64,000 nt of DNA from Microthrixaceae bacterium (lineage in GTDB: Bacteria; Actinomycetota; Acidimicrobiia; Acidimicrobiales; Microtrichaceae), in assembly GCA_023957975.1 (NCBI GenBank), contig JAMLGM010000002.1:124001-188000 (forward strand). Direction: 5' to 3'. Position 1 is the stretch's first letter. Each line of letters starts with the position of its first letter. Of this stretch, positions 34,876 to 44,269 are shown one piece after another. Under the pieces are notes generated by a model. That model was not told the origin of the DNA, did no database searches, and worked only from the letters and a program-made list of their open reading frames with translations. A program made the translations under genes and the position numbers.

Positions 34876-35838
34876 CTACCGCCCGCCCATCGTTAGGTGG
34901 CGCCGGTTCGACGCAACGAATTGGGCGAGGGCCAACAGCCAGTCCTCGTCGGTGCGTAACCGGAGATGGTGGGCCCCCGACGAGGTGATGGCCGCAGCGA
35001 TAGCGCGACGCTGTTCGGCGGCGACGCGGGCATAGTCGGCGCGCAGTCGCCGCGACGAGGTGTCGACCTCGCGCAGTCGCCCGGTCTCGGTGTCGTGCAG
35101 GGTGACGACGCCGACGTCGGGCAATTCGAGTTCGCGGGGGTCGATGACCTCCACGGCGAGGACTTCGTGGCGCACCGCGAGGGTGGCCAACTGGTGCCGC
35201 CAGTGCTCAGGCTCATCCAGCCAATCGGAGATCACCACCACGAGCGCTCGCCGCCGCGCGACTGCGGTCGCCTGCTTGAGCAGCAGCCCGATGCGGGTGG
35301 TTGTGGCATCTCGCGGCGACGCATCGACCCGCTGGAGAATCGACATCAGATGCTTGCGGCCCTGTCGTGCGGGGATGGTGACGGCGCGGTCTGCGGTGGA
35401 GATCACCGCGCCCACGCGGTTTCCGGAGCGGGCGGTCAGGAAGCCGACCCCGGCTGCGGCGGCCAACGCCAGGTCGCGCTTCTCCCACTCCGCCGTGCCG
35501 AAGTCGAGGCTGGCGGAACGGTCGGCGACGATCCACGTTTCGAGTTCCCGATCGGCGATCGTCTCACGGATGTGGGTCTGGGCGGTTCGAGCGGTGACCG
35601 TCCAGTCGATCCGTCGAACGTCGTCGCCCGGCGCGTAGACGCGGGCCTCTCCCGGTTCTGAGCCGTGTCCGGGAACCAGCCCGCGGTGGTCGCCGTGCAA
35701 GATGCCGTCGAGCCGTCGGGTGATCGACATCTCGAGTCGGCGCAACACCTCGGCGGAACGTCGATCGCTCGCGACGGCATCGGCGAGCGATCCGCCCTCG
35801 GGCGGGGTGATGGTGTTGGCGTTGGTGCGCTTGGCCAC
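34876..35838 (-). CDS. DUF58 domain protein of MoxR-VWA operon
   Basis: 320 residues from a GTG at 35838. The DUF58 core motif is YAPGDDVRRIDWTVTAR (about 68-84), followed by a VWA-like fold whose metal site is WIVADRSASLDFG. There are no membrane segments, so it is cytoplasmic or peripheral. The family is almost always next to MoxR AAA ATPases and VWA membrane proteins and probably bridges the two. Only 18 bases separate it from moxR upstream. Confidence 0.88.
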   Translation of the reverse strand: MAKRTNANTITPPEGGSLADAVASDRRSAEVLRRLEMSITRRLDGILHGDHRGLVPGHGSEPGEARVYAPGDDVRRIDWTVTARTAQTHIRETIADRELETWIVADRSASLDFGTAEWEKRDLALAAAAGVGFLTARSGNRVGAVISTADRAVTIPARQGRKHLMSILQRVDASPRDATTTRIGLLLKQATAVARRRALVVVISDWLDEPEHWRHQLATLAVRHEVLAVEVIDPRELELPDVGVVTLHDTETGRLREVDTSSRRLRADYARVAAEQRRAIAAAITSSGAHHLRLRTDEDWLLALAQFVASNRRHLTMGGR

Positions 35839-35856
35839 GGTCGCGACGATTCGGTT

Positions 35857-37068
35857 CTACAGGTAGGTCGGCGGAATCGGCGTCGTCGGCGACGATGCGG
35901 GAGCCGCCGGGGGGATCGCTCCGGACCCGACCCCAGACCCGACCCCTGGGGCGGCGGTGGCGGCGGTGGCGGCGTGCGAGGGCGCCGCGACGGAGGGCTG
36001 GGTCGGAGCGTACGGGTTCGTCGGCGGGGTCGTGGCGGCCCGCGCGTGAACCGGTTGCACCGCCGCAGCGGGGACCGAGGACAGGATCCGTGCCAGCACG
36101 GTTTCGGAGTCGACCTCGGCTGCGAGCGCCTCGTAGGTCAACACCAGTCGGTGGCGCAGGATCTCGGGGGCGACGTCGTAGATGTCCTGTGGCACCGCGT
36201 AGTCGCGGCCGCGCATCAACGCCATCGCCCGACCGGCACGAACCAGGCCGAGGCTGGCTCGAGGGCTGGCTCCGAACTCGATGAACGGTGCGAGGTCGGC
36301 CAGGCCGTAGTTCTGCGGTGTACGCGTCGCGAACACGAGGTTGACGGCGTACTCCAGCACGGCCCGGTCGCAATAGACCGCCTCGGCGTGCCGTTGCAGG
36401 GTGGCCACATCAGCCAGCGCCAGCACCTCGTGGGTCTCGGGCGGCGACACCCCCATGCGGTTCACGATCTCGAGTTCCTCGGTCGGGCTCGGATATCCGA
36501 GGACGATCTTCATGAGGAACCGGTCGCGCTGGGCCTCGGGGAGGGGATAGACCCCCTCGTTCTCGATCGGGTTCTGGGTGGCCAACACGAGGAACGGGTC
36601 CGGGGCCGGGTAGGTCTGGCCGCCGATCGTCACGTGGCGTTCCGCCATCACCTCGAGCAGCGCGCTCTGCACCTTCGCTGGCGCTCGGTTGATCTCATCG
36701 GCGAGGAGGAAGTTGGCGAAAACCGGACCGAGTTCGACATCGAACTCCTCGGTGGAGGCGCGAAAGATCCGGGTGCCGACGATGTCGGAGGGCAACAGGT
36801 CGGGGGTGAACTGGATCCGGTTGAACGTGCCGCCGACGGAGCGGGCCATCGTCTCCACCGACAGGGTTTTGGCGAGGCCCGGGACGCTTTCCAACAGGCA
36901 GTGACCGTTGGCGACGAGACACACGATCATCCGCTCGATCGCCCGCTCCTGGCCGACCACGACCTTGCGCATCTCGAACAGGAGACGTTCCAGCATCTCA
37001 TGGGGGGTGGAGGTGTTGCGGGGTGGTGCCGCCGGATCGTCGGATGACAGGGCGTCGGTCGTGGACAT
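35857..37068 (-). CDS. MoxR-family AAA+ ATPase
   Basis: 403 residues. AAA+ core: VVVGQERAIERM, ESVPGLAKT (Walker A of the MoxR type), FLLADEINRAPAKVQSALLE (Walker B), VLATQNPIE (sensor 1) and SPRASLGLVRAGRAMA (sensor 2). The last 70 residues are Ala/Pro/Thr/Ser-rich and low in complexity, an unusual extension. It acts as a chaperone-like ATPase on VWA partners, here the two genes downstream. The ATG at 37068 has a CAGGAGAGCC ribosome site. It faces away from ftsY. Confidence 0.92.
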   Translation of the reverse strand: MSTTDALSSDDPAAPPRNTSTPHEMLERLLFEMRKVVVGQERAIERMIVCLVANGHCLLESVPGLAKTLSVETMARSVGGTFNRIQFTPDLLPSDIVGTRIFRASTEEFDVELGPVFANFLLADEINRAPAKVQSALLEVMAERHVTIGGQTYPAPDPFLVLATQNPIENEGVYPLPEAQRDRFLMKIVLGYPSPTEELEIVNRMGVSPPETHEVLALADVATLQRHAEAVYCDRAVLEYAVNLVFATRTPQNYGLADLAPFIEFGASPRASLGLVRAGRAMALMRGRDYAVPQDIYDVAPEILRHRLVLTYEALAAEVDSETVLARILSSVPAAAVQPVHARAATTPPTNPYAPTQPSVAAPSHAATAATAAPGVGSGVGSGAIPPAAPASSPTTPIPPTYL

Positions 37069-37292
37069 GGGCTCTCCTGGTCGATCTCTCTTCGGGGCCG
37101 GCTGTGGTGAGGATGCCGATGCGCTACGCCGTCCCGCGGGCCGACCCGGTTGGCGCCACACCTGGCGACGCCAGGTGGAAGGGTACGGCGAAGCCGAGCG
37201 CGAGTGGGGTTTCTGCGCTGAGATGCGACTCAGAGGTGTCGTGGCTCCGGGCGCTCGGTCGGTTCGCCGATTCGGCGTCGTGGCGGCTCACC

Positions 37293-37298
37293 TAGTCT
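37293..37298 (+). promoter_or_regulatory. -10 hexamer of ftsY (leaderless)
   Basis: TAGTCT, 7 bases before the ATG at 37306. The preceding 200 bases (37069-37290) show no other feature beyond the moxR ribosome site. Confidence 0.55.
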
Positions 37299-37305
37299 CT
37301 ACGCC

Positions 37306-38538
37306 ATGAACACCGTGTTGTTTCTGATCCTGATAGCGGTCCTGCTGATCGCGGTTGCGTCGGTCGCCTTCGTCGGTCTCACCAACCGCAAGCCCGGCGA
37401 CGTCGGCGGCTCGTTGATCCCGGACCAGACCCAGGAACCCACCCTGCCGGCGACAGCGGTCGATGCCTCCGAGACCGCACAGGACGCCTTCGGTTCGGCG
37501 ATCGACACCGAGATGGAACGCATCGGCGACACCGGTCCGTTGCTCGACGACGGGGTGGAGGCGCCGGCCGACGTTTCGGGTCTCGATGCCACCGTGGTCG
37601 AGCCGGGGCTGATCGAACCCGAGGTCGTCGTCGACAAGCCGACCTTCCGCGACCGCCTCGCCCGGGCCCGCAGCGCATTCAGCGGTGCGCTCGGTTCCAT
37701 CCGCGGACGCTCGACGATCGACCAGGACACCTGGGACGACCTCGAGGAGGCGCTGTTGCGTGCCGATGTCGGCATCGGGCCAGCGACCGAGCTGCTCGAA
37801 TCGGTGCGGGCGACGGTGAAGGCGAACGGGTTGACCACCTCGGACGAACTCATCGACGCGGTCAAGGACGAGATGAAGTCACGCCTGCGGGGTCCGTCGA
37901 TCGAGCTGGCCGAGAGCGCCGAGGGGCCCACGATCTGGTTGTTCGTCGGCGTCAACGGCGTGGGTAAGACCACCACGATCGGCAAGGTGGGCAAGCGACT
38001 CACCGATGAGGGCCGCAGCGTCGTCATGGCGGCCGGCGACACCTTCCGCGCCGCCGCAGCCGAGCAGCTCGATACGTGGGCGCAGCGCTGTGGCGCCGAT
38101 ATCGTGCGCGGTGCCGAAGGGTCGGATCCGAGCTCGGTCATCTTCGACGGCGTGGCCAAGGCCGCCGCGCAGGGCAGCGAGTTCGTGCTCGCGGACACCG
38201 CCGGTCGTCTCCACACCAAGTCGAACCTGATGGACGAGCTCGGCAAGGTGCGTCGAGTGGCCGACAAGGGCGCCGGTTCGGTGACCGAGGTGCTGTTGGT
38301 GCTCGACGCGACCACCGGCCAGAACGGGCTCATCCAGGCTCAGCAGTTCACCGACGCGGTCGACCTCACCGGAGTGGTGCTCACCAAGCTCGACGGCTCG
38401 GCGAAGGGCGGCATCGTGTTCGCCATTCAGAGCCAGCTGGGAATCCCGGTCAAACTCGTCGGACTCGGCGAAAGCGCCCAGGACCTCGTCGACTTCGACG
38501 CGGATCAGTTCGTCGACGCCCTGTTCGCGGAGGACTGA
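37306..38538 (+). CDS. ftsY: Signal recognition particle receptor FtsY
   Basis: 410 residues. An N-terminal membrane helix (about 3-25) precedes an acidic linker (about 28-105), as in Actinobacteria. The NG GTPase domain follows: VGVNGVGKTTTIGKVG (G1), GDTFRAAAAEQL (G2), LADTAGRL (G3), TKLDGSAKGG (G4). It docks SRP-ribosome complexes at the membrane with Ffh, encoded 71 bases downstream. Start at the ATG 7 bases after TAGTCT. Confidence 0.96.
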   Translation: MNTVLFLILIAVLLIAVASVAFVGLTNRKPGDVGGSLIPDQTQEPTLPATAVDASETAQDAFGSAIDTEMERIGDTGPLLDDGVEAPADVSGLDATVVEPGLIEPEVVVDKPTFRDRLARARSAFSGALGSIRGRSTIDQDTWDDLEEALLRADVGIGPATELLESVRATVKANGLTTSDELIDAVKDEMKSRLRGPSIELAESAEGPTIWLFVGVNGVGKTTTIGKVGKRLTDEGRSVVMAAGDTFRAAAAEQLDTWAQRCGADIVRGAEGSDPSSVIFDGVAKAAAQGSEFVLADTAGRLHTKSNLMDELGKVRRVADKGAGSVTEVLLVLDATTGQNGLIQAQQFTDAVDLTGVVLTKLDGSAKGGIVFAIQSQLGIPVKLVGLGESAQDLVDFDADQFVDALFAED

Positions 38539-38594
38539 CCCGCACCGGGTCGGTGCGCCCCGCACGGAGTCACCGGATCTCGCACCGAGTCACG

Positions 38595-38600
38595 TAGGCT
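38595..38600 (+). promoter_or_regulatory. -10 hexamer of ffh (leaderless)
   Basis: TAGGCT, 9 bases before the ATG at 38610. Confidence 0.6.
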
Positions 38601-38609
38601 GATCACGCC

Positions 38610-40094
<1,485 letters not shown>

Positions 40095-40108
40095 GTCTGC
40101 GTCCCGAC

Positions 40109-40138
40109 GACCGGAGGGGTACCCCGACCCGGTCTTTT
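40109..40138 (+). terminator. Intrinsic terminator after ffh
   Basis: GACCGG (40109-40114) pairs with CCGGTC (40129-40134), with GGGGTACCCC nested inside, followed directly by TTTT. Confidence 0.8.
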
Positions 40139-40174
40139 CGGCCTCGGGTGGCCCACTCGGGTGCCGCCATGGCC

Positions 40175-40180
40175 TAGGAT
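40175..40180 (+). promoter_or_regulatory. -10 hexamer of the rpsP operon
   Basis: TAGGAT, giving a leader of about 110 bases before the rpsP GTG. This operon, unlike most here, has a 5' untranslated region. Confidence 0.5.
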
Positions 40181-40298
40181 CGTTCCCCGTGTCCGGGCAG
40201 CGGGAGTTGCCCGGTACCCCGATCACCGATCACAATGTTCCATCGCCGCGCTTGTTCGCATTCCCCGCGGCACCTCGACTGAAGATAAGAGAGAAACT

Positions 40299-40568
40299 GT
40301 GGCAGTCCGTCTCCGCCTCATGCGCATGGGCAAAAAGAAGCAGCCCACCTACCGAATCGTCGCCGCCGATGCCCGCTCGCCACGCGACGGGCGCTTCATC
40401 GAGATCGTCGGCACCTACGATCCGCGCCGTGAGCCCTCCGCCATCGCCCTCGACAACGAAAAGGCTGTCAAGTGGCTTCGCAACGGCGCCCAGCCGAGCG
40501 AGCGCGTCGAGAAGCTTCTGAAGATCTCGGGCGTCTGGGACGAGTTCCAGGCCTCCAAGTCGAAATGA
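40299..40568 (+). CDS. rpsP: 30S ribosomal protein S16
   Basis: 89 residues from a [24 protein letters not shown] is the usual start of S16, then [20 protein letters not shown]. The upstream frame is open for 46 codons without homology, so the GTG at 40299 is used; GAGAGAAA is a weak ribosome site. The TGA overlaps the ATG of khpA by three bases (ATGA). Confidence 0.96.
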   Translation: MAVRLRLMRMGKKKQPTYRIVAADARSPRDGRFIEIVGTYDPRREPSAIALDNEKAVKWLRNGAQPSERVEKLLKISGVWDEFQASKSK

Positions 40569-40822
40569 GCGGCACCGAGGTGAGCGAACGCGCTGAAGAC
40601 GTCGTGCGTCACGTGGTGACCGCGATCGTCGATCATCCCGACGTCGTGCGGGTCTCCACCGACACTGACCGCGATCCCGCCCGAATCAACATCGAAGTGG
40701 GCGAGGGCGACATGGGCCGGGTCATCGGCCGCCGCGGCCGCGTCGCGAACGCCATTCGCGCGCTGGGCCGTGCCGCTGCGGCGATCGACGGCGAGGACGT
40801 CGACGTCGAATTCGTCGACTGA
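40565..40822 (+). CDS. khpA: KH-domain RNA-binding protein KhpA
   Basis: 85 residues. A single KH domain with the GxxG loop in [20 protein letters not shown]. It is an RNA-binding protein that in other bacteria pairs with KhpB/Jag. Position between rpsP and rimM is conserved across Gram-positives. Starts in the rpsP stop (ATGA). Confidence 0.92.
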   Translation: MSGTEVSERAEDVVRHVVTAIVDHPDVVRVSTDTDRDPARINIEVGEGDMGRVIGRRGRVANAIRALGRAAAAIDGEDVDVEFVD

Positions 40823-40838
40823 GCAACGACGACATCCC

Positions 40839-41363
40839 ATGGCACTGCTGGAGGTCGGCCGGATCGGCAAGGCCCACGGGCTGCGGGGTGAGGTGAGCGT
40901 TCGACTGATCTCCGATCGGCTCGAACGTGTCGCTCCAGGATCACAGTTGCAGACGAACCGCGGTGTGCTCACCGTGGTTTCGTCGCGCCCACACCAGAAT
41001 CGTTGGATCGTCCAGTTCGAGGGGGTTGCGGGCCGCACCGCAGCCGAGGAACTGCAGGGCACCGTGTTGTCGGCCGAGGCGATCGACGATCCGAGTGCGC
41101 TGTTCGTCCACGACCTGATCGGCGCCCACGTGGTCGACGCCGACGGTATCGACCGGGGCGTGGTTCGTGCAGTCCAAGCGAACCCGGCGAGCGACCTGTT
41201 GGTGCTCGACGGCGACGTATTGGTTCCGATGGTCTTCATCGTCGGCGACGTCGAACGGGCCGACGGCGGTGATGGTGGCGACGGCGCCGATGGTGGCGAT
41301 GGCGGTGGTAGTGAGCGCCGAGTCGTGCGCGTCGAGGTTCCCGACGGTCTTTTCGACCTGTAG
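40839..41363 (+). CDS. rimM: Ribosome maturation factor RimM with Gly/Asp insertion
   Basis: 174 residues. MALLEVGRIGKAHGLRGEVSV is the family start. The N-terminal RimM fold is followed by a PRC-barrel (FVHDLIGAHVVDADG ... VLVPMVFIVGDVE ... VRVEVPDGLFDL). It helps assemble the 30S head with S19. Between the last two barrel strands is a run of Gly, Asp and Ala (about 142-157) encoded by near-repeats of GGTGGCGAT. That loop should be surface-exposed and its length probably varies. The ATG at 40839 follows khpA by 16 bases. Confidence 0.93.
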   Translation: MALLEVGRIGKAHGLRGEVSVRLISDRLERVAPGSQLQTNRGVLTVVSSRPHQNRWIVQFEGVAGRTAAEELQGTVLSAEAIDDPSALFVHDLIGAHVVDADGIDRGVVRAVQANPASDLLVLDGDVLVPMVFIVGDVERADGGDGGDGADGGDGGGSERRVVRVEVPDGLFDL

Positions 41364-41372
41364 GCATCCGTG

Positions 41373-42125
41373 ATGCGCATCGATGTGTTCAGCATCTTTC
41401 CCGAGATGATCCGCGGGTTCGCCGAACACTCGCTGCTCGGCAAAGCCCGCGGCAACGGTCTCGTCGACCTGCGGGCCTACGACCTGCGCGATCACGCCCC
41501 AGACCGTCACAAGACCACCGACGATGCGCCGTTCGGCGGAGGTGCCGGGATGGTGATGACCCCGGGGCCGATCTTCGCTGCGGTGGAGGCGGCCGACGCG
41601 CCCCGTCCGTTGCTGTATCTGTCCCCGTCGGGGCGGCGCTTCGACCAGGAGATGGCCGAGGAGTTGGCCGGAGGCGAGGGCTTCTCGCTGCTGTGTGGGC
41701 GATACGAGGGCGTGGATCAGCGCGTGATCGACCACCTGTGCGACGGTGAGGTGTCGATCGGCGACTACGTCCTCAACGGTGGCGAGGTGGCGGCGCTGGT
41801 GATGATCGAGGCGGTGACGCGACTCGTGCCCGGCGTGATGGGCAATGCCGAGTCGGGCCTCGACGAGTCGTTTTCCTCGGGGCTCTTGGAGTATCCCCAC
41901 TACACCAGGCCCGCGGAGTTTCACGGGTGGTCGGTGCCGGCGGTGTTGAGAAGCGGCGATCACGGCCGCATCGAGCGGTGGCGACGGGCTGAGGCGCTCG
42001 CCAAGACGTTGCGCAGGCGGCCCGATCTGATCGCCGGCGCCGCGTTGAGCGATCAGGACCGCGCGTTGTTGGCCGACCACGGCTATGATCTCCTCGGCCT
42101 TCCCACGGGTGAATCCGCCTCCTGA
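41373..42125 (+). CDS. trmD: tRNA (guanine-37-N1)-methyltransferase
   Basis: 250 residues. MRIDVFSIFPEMI is the usual start, so the ATG at 41373 is preferred to the GTG one codon before. The trefoil-knot SAM site shows in LLCGRYEGVDQRV and VSIGDYVLNGGEVAALVMIEA. DDAPFGGGAGMVM is the substrate loop. It methylates G37 next to the anticodon and prevents frameshifting. It follows rimM by 9 bases. Confidence 0.96.
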   Translation: MRIDVFSIFPEMIRGFAEHSLLGKARGNGLVDLRAYDLRDHAPDRHKTTDDAPFGGGAGMVMTPGPIFAAVEAADAPRPLLYLSPSGRRFDQEMAEELAGGEGFSLLCGRYEGVDQRVIDHLCDGEVSIGDYVLNGGEVAALVMIEAVTRLVPGVMGNAESGLDESFSSGLLEYPHYTRPAEFHGWSVPAVLRSGDHGRIERWRRAEALAKTLRRRPDLIAGAALSDQDRALLADHGYDLLGLPTGESAS

Positions 42126-42191
42126 ACGCGATGCTCTGCGTCGCTTCGTCGGGGTCGGGGCTCGGTCTTGGTGCCGAGAGCCGTGGACGAG

Positions 42192-42197
42192 TAGGCT
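42192..42197 (+). promoter_or_regulatory. -10 hexamer of rplS
   Basis: TAGGCT, implying a transcript start near 42204 and a leader of about 55 bases ahead of rplS. Confidence 0.5.
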
Positions 42198-42260
42198 CTC
42201 ATCCCTGTGCGCCCGCAGGCGCGCCCCAGTTCGAAACATCCCCGCAGGAGCTACCGCGCC

Positions 42261-42602
42261 ATGAAGCCGACCGACGTTGTCGACCAGAAGAGCATGCGAG
42301 ACGACGTACCCGACTTTGCCCCGGGCGACACCCTGAAGGTGCACGTGCGAGTCGTCGAAGGCACTCGTGAGCGTGTCCAGGTGTTCCAGGGCGCCGTCAT
42401 CCGTCGTCAAGGTGGCGGAATCAACGAGACCTTCACCGTTCGCAAGGTGAGCTTCGGCGTGGGCGTCGAGCGAACGTTTCCGGTTCACTCGCCGACGATC
42501 GCGAAGATCGAGGTCTTCACCCGCGGCGATGTGCGACGGGCGAAGCTCTACTACCTGCGCGACCGCGTCGGTAAGGCGGCCAAGATCAAGGAAAAGCGCT
42601 AA
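42261..42602 (+). CDS. rplS: 50S ribosomal protein L19
   Basis: 113 residues. [28 protein letters not shown] and the C-terminal [30 protein letters not shown] are L19 hallmarks at the 30S-50S bridge. The ATG at 42261 has a CAGGAG ribosome site 10 bases upstream. In most Actinobacteria lepB and rnhB follow; here yraN is the next gene. Confidence 0.97.
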   Translation: MKPTDVVDQKSMRDDVPDFAPGDTLKVHVRVVEGTRERVQVFQGAVIRRQGGGINETFTVRKVSFGVGVERTFPVHSPTIAKIEVFTRGDVRRAKLYYLRDRVGKAAKIKEKR

Positions 42603-42615
42603 GCGCAATCCTGTG

Positions 42616-42635
42616 GCCACCTCACAACAGGTGGC
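42616..42635 (+). terminator. Weak hairpin after rplS
   Basis: A 7-bp stem (GCCACCT/AGGTGGC) with a 6-base loop 14 bases after the rplS stop. There is no T-run, so termination is uncertain. Confidence 0.35.
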
Positions 42636-42747
42636 GACGTCACCCGCCTCGGAGATGGCGATGGCGTGACAACGACTTCTCCTCCCGTGTTGTTCCCCGG
42701 CCAGGTCCGGCGATCGACACGACGCCGACAACGAGGCAAGGGGAGAC

Positions 42748-43119
42748 ATGTCGACACAACGTTCAACGATTGGCCGCGATGGAGAAACCGTCGCGGCCAA
42801 TTGGTATCTGAGGGCGGGATACGAAATCGAGGCTCGGAACTGGCACTGCCGCGAGGGCGAACTCGACATCGTCGCCCATCGCATCGACGAACGCGGAGTC
42901 GCCTGCGTCGTGGTGTGCGAGGTCAAGACCCGATCGTCGGCTCGATTCGGATCGGCGGCCGAGGCGGTGACCCGGTCGAAGCAGTACAAGATCCGTGCCG
43001 CGACGGTGCGTTACCTCGCTCAACGCGATGGCGGGCCGTGTTCGATCCGCTTCGACGTTGCGGTCGTCGATCGATCACCGCACGGGTATGGAGTGCGTGT
43101 GATCGAGGGTGCGTTCTGA
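42748..43119 (+). CDS. YraN-like UPF0102 putative endonuclease
   Basis: 123 residues. GRDGETVAANWYLRAGYEI, then RNWHCREGELDIVAHR and VVVCEVKTRSSARFGSAAEAV give the restriction-endonuclease-like core (E-x-D and E-x-K). The family sits near comM and dprA in many bacteria and its role is unknown. AAGGGGAGA lies just before the ATG. Confidence 0.9.
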   Translation: MSTQRSTIGRDGETVAANWYLRAGYEIEARNWHCREGELDIVAHRIDERGVACVVVCEVKTRSSARFGSAAEAVTRSKQYKIRAATVRYLAQRDGGPCSIRFDVAVVDRSPHGYGVRVIEGAF

Positions 43120-43174
43120 GCGGGGCCCGGGTCAGCGCCAACCCTTCCAGCGCGGCAACCCTGCCGGCGCGGCG

Positions 43175-43294
43175 TCAGATTCCGGTGCCGAGCAAGGCCC
43201 AGGCCACCGCGGCGACGGCGATCGCCACGGCGGCGACGATGAGCCAGACATCGATCGGGCGGCGTTTGTACTTGTGGTGCGGGTTGAACCCCAT
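43175..43294 (-). CDS. 39-residue single-pass membrane protein
   Basis: A short minus-strand ORF starts MGFNPHHKYKRRPID and ends in one hydrophobic helix (VWLIVAAVAIAVAAVAWALL) and GTGI. The positive N-terminus would stay inside. A GAGG ribosome site lies 9 bases upstream. It fits neatly between yraN and the yceH-like gene on the opposite strand. No family recognised; the clean start, basic region and helix make it convincing despite its size. Confidence 0.7.
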   Translation of the reverse strand: MGFNPHHKYKRRPIDVWLIVAAVAIAVAAVAWALLGTGI

Positions 43295-43332
43295 GGTGAA
43301 CCTCGGTGCCCTCGCAGCGATAGGACCCCCAG

Positions 43333-43338
43333 TATTGT
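43333..43338 (+). promoter_or_regulatory. -10 hexamer of the yceH-like gene (leaderless)
   Basis: TATTGT, 6 bases before the ATG at 43345. Confidence 0.55.
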
Positions 43339-43344
43339 GCGGAC

Positions 43345-44094
43345 ATGAGCGACCTTTCGACCCCCGACGATCCGGCAGCAGAGAACGGCGCCGGGGGCGG
43401 TGATGAGACCGCCGGGATGCTGACCGAGGAGCAGGCTCGTGTGCTCGGCAGCCTGATCGAGAAATCGCGCACCACCCCCGACGACTACCCGCTGACGGCG
43501 AACGCGTTGATGCGTGCGTGCAACCAGAGCACCTCGCGCGACCCCGTGGTGAACTACGACCAGCGCCAGGTCGAACGGGTCGTCGCGGAGTTGAAGGCGA
43601 TGGGGCTCGTCCGGTTCGTCCACATGGCGACCGGTCGTGCGGTGACCAAGTACCGACACGTGGTCGATGAGGCGTGGGGACTCGACCCGCAGGAGACCGC
43701 GATCGTCGGATTGTTGTTGTTGCGCGGCGCCCAGACGGTTCCGGAACTGAAGTCGCGTTCGGAGCGCTATGGCGGGATTGAGTCGCTTGAACAGGCGGCC
43801 ACCACGCTGCAACGCCTGGCGGATCGACCCGAAGGATGGGTCGTGCGGCTCGACCGCCAGGTCGGCCAACGCGAGGACCGCTGGACGCACACCTTTCACG
43901 GAACTCCGCTCATCTCGGCCGGTGAGGGCGGCGATCGGCCAGGCGGCGGCGCCGGAGCGGCACGCGGTGCAGCGTCGCAGTTGGCCACAGAACAGGCTGC
44001 TCGCATCGAGGCCTTGGAATCCGAGGTGGCGCGACTCGCTGCACTGCTCGCCGAGGTGCGCAGCGAACTCGGCCTCGACAGCGCCGAGGGGTGA
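43345..44094 (+). CDS. YceH-like (DUF480) double winged-helix protein
   Basis: 249 residues. LTEEQARVLGSLIEKSRTTPD and YPLTANALMRACNQ(S/K)TSRDPV are the DUF480 signature, followed by a second winged helix (GAQTVPELKSRSERYG). The C-terminal 30 residues form a coiled coil (QAARIEALESEVARLAALL). The family is conserved and of unknown function. A Gly/Asp-rich linker (about 186-205) is specific to this copy. Start by TATTGT 6 bases upstream. Confidence 0.88.
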   Translation: MSDLSTPDDPAAENGAGGGDETAGMLTEEQARVLGSLIEKSRTTPDDYPLTANALMRACNQSTSRDPVVNYDQRQVERVVAELKAMGLVRFVHMATGRAVTKYRHVVDEAWGLDPQETAIVGLLLLRGAQTVPELKSRSERYGGIESLEQAATTLQRLADRPEGWVVRLDRQVGQREDRWTHTFHGTPLISAGEGGDRPGGGAGAARGAASQLATEQAARIEALESEVARLAALLAEVRSELGLDSAEG

Positions 44095-44269
44095 GCCAGT
44101 CATAGGACCGGTCAGACCGACCCGATCGAGGACACGTCCATTCTGAGTGTCATGGGTCGGCGATACGCTTCGGTCGTCATCTCATCGGGGACGGTGTCGG
44201 CCCCGACTCGCAGCTTCGCTGCCTCACGTTCACGAATCTCGGCCCAGGCTCGGGCCGCTGGAGGCAGCG

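Noticed and set aside
35853-35867. GTTCTACAGGTA at the moxR stop, resembling a half of inverted-repeat family A
   Set aside because: It differs at two of twelve positions and has no complementary arm nearby, so it is not counted as a copy.
40189-40521. Frame starting at a GTG 8 bases after TAGGAT upstream of rpsP
   Set aside because: It runs out of frame through rpsP and encodes nothing recognisable; the region is better read as the rpsP leader.
42666-43403. 245-codon frame overlapping yraN
   Set aside because: yraN has a clear UPF0102 core and ribosome site; the overlapping frame is Arg/Ser-rich without homology.
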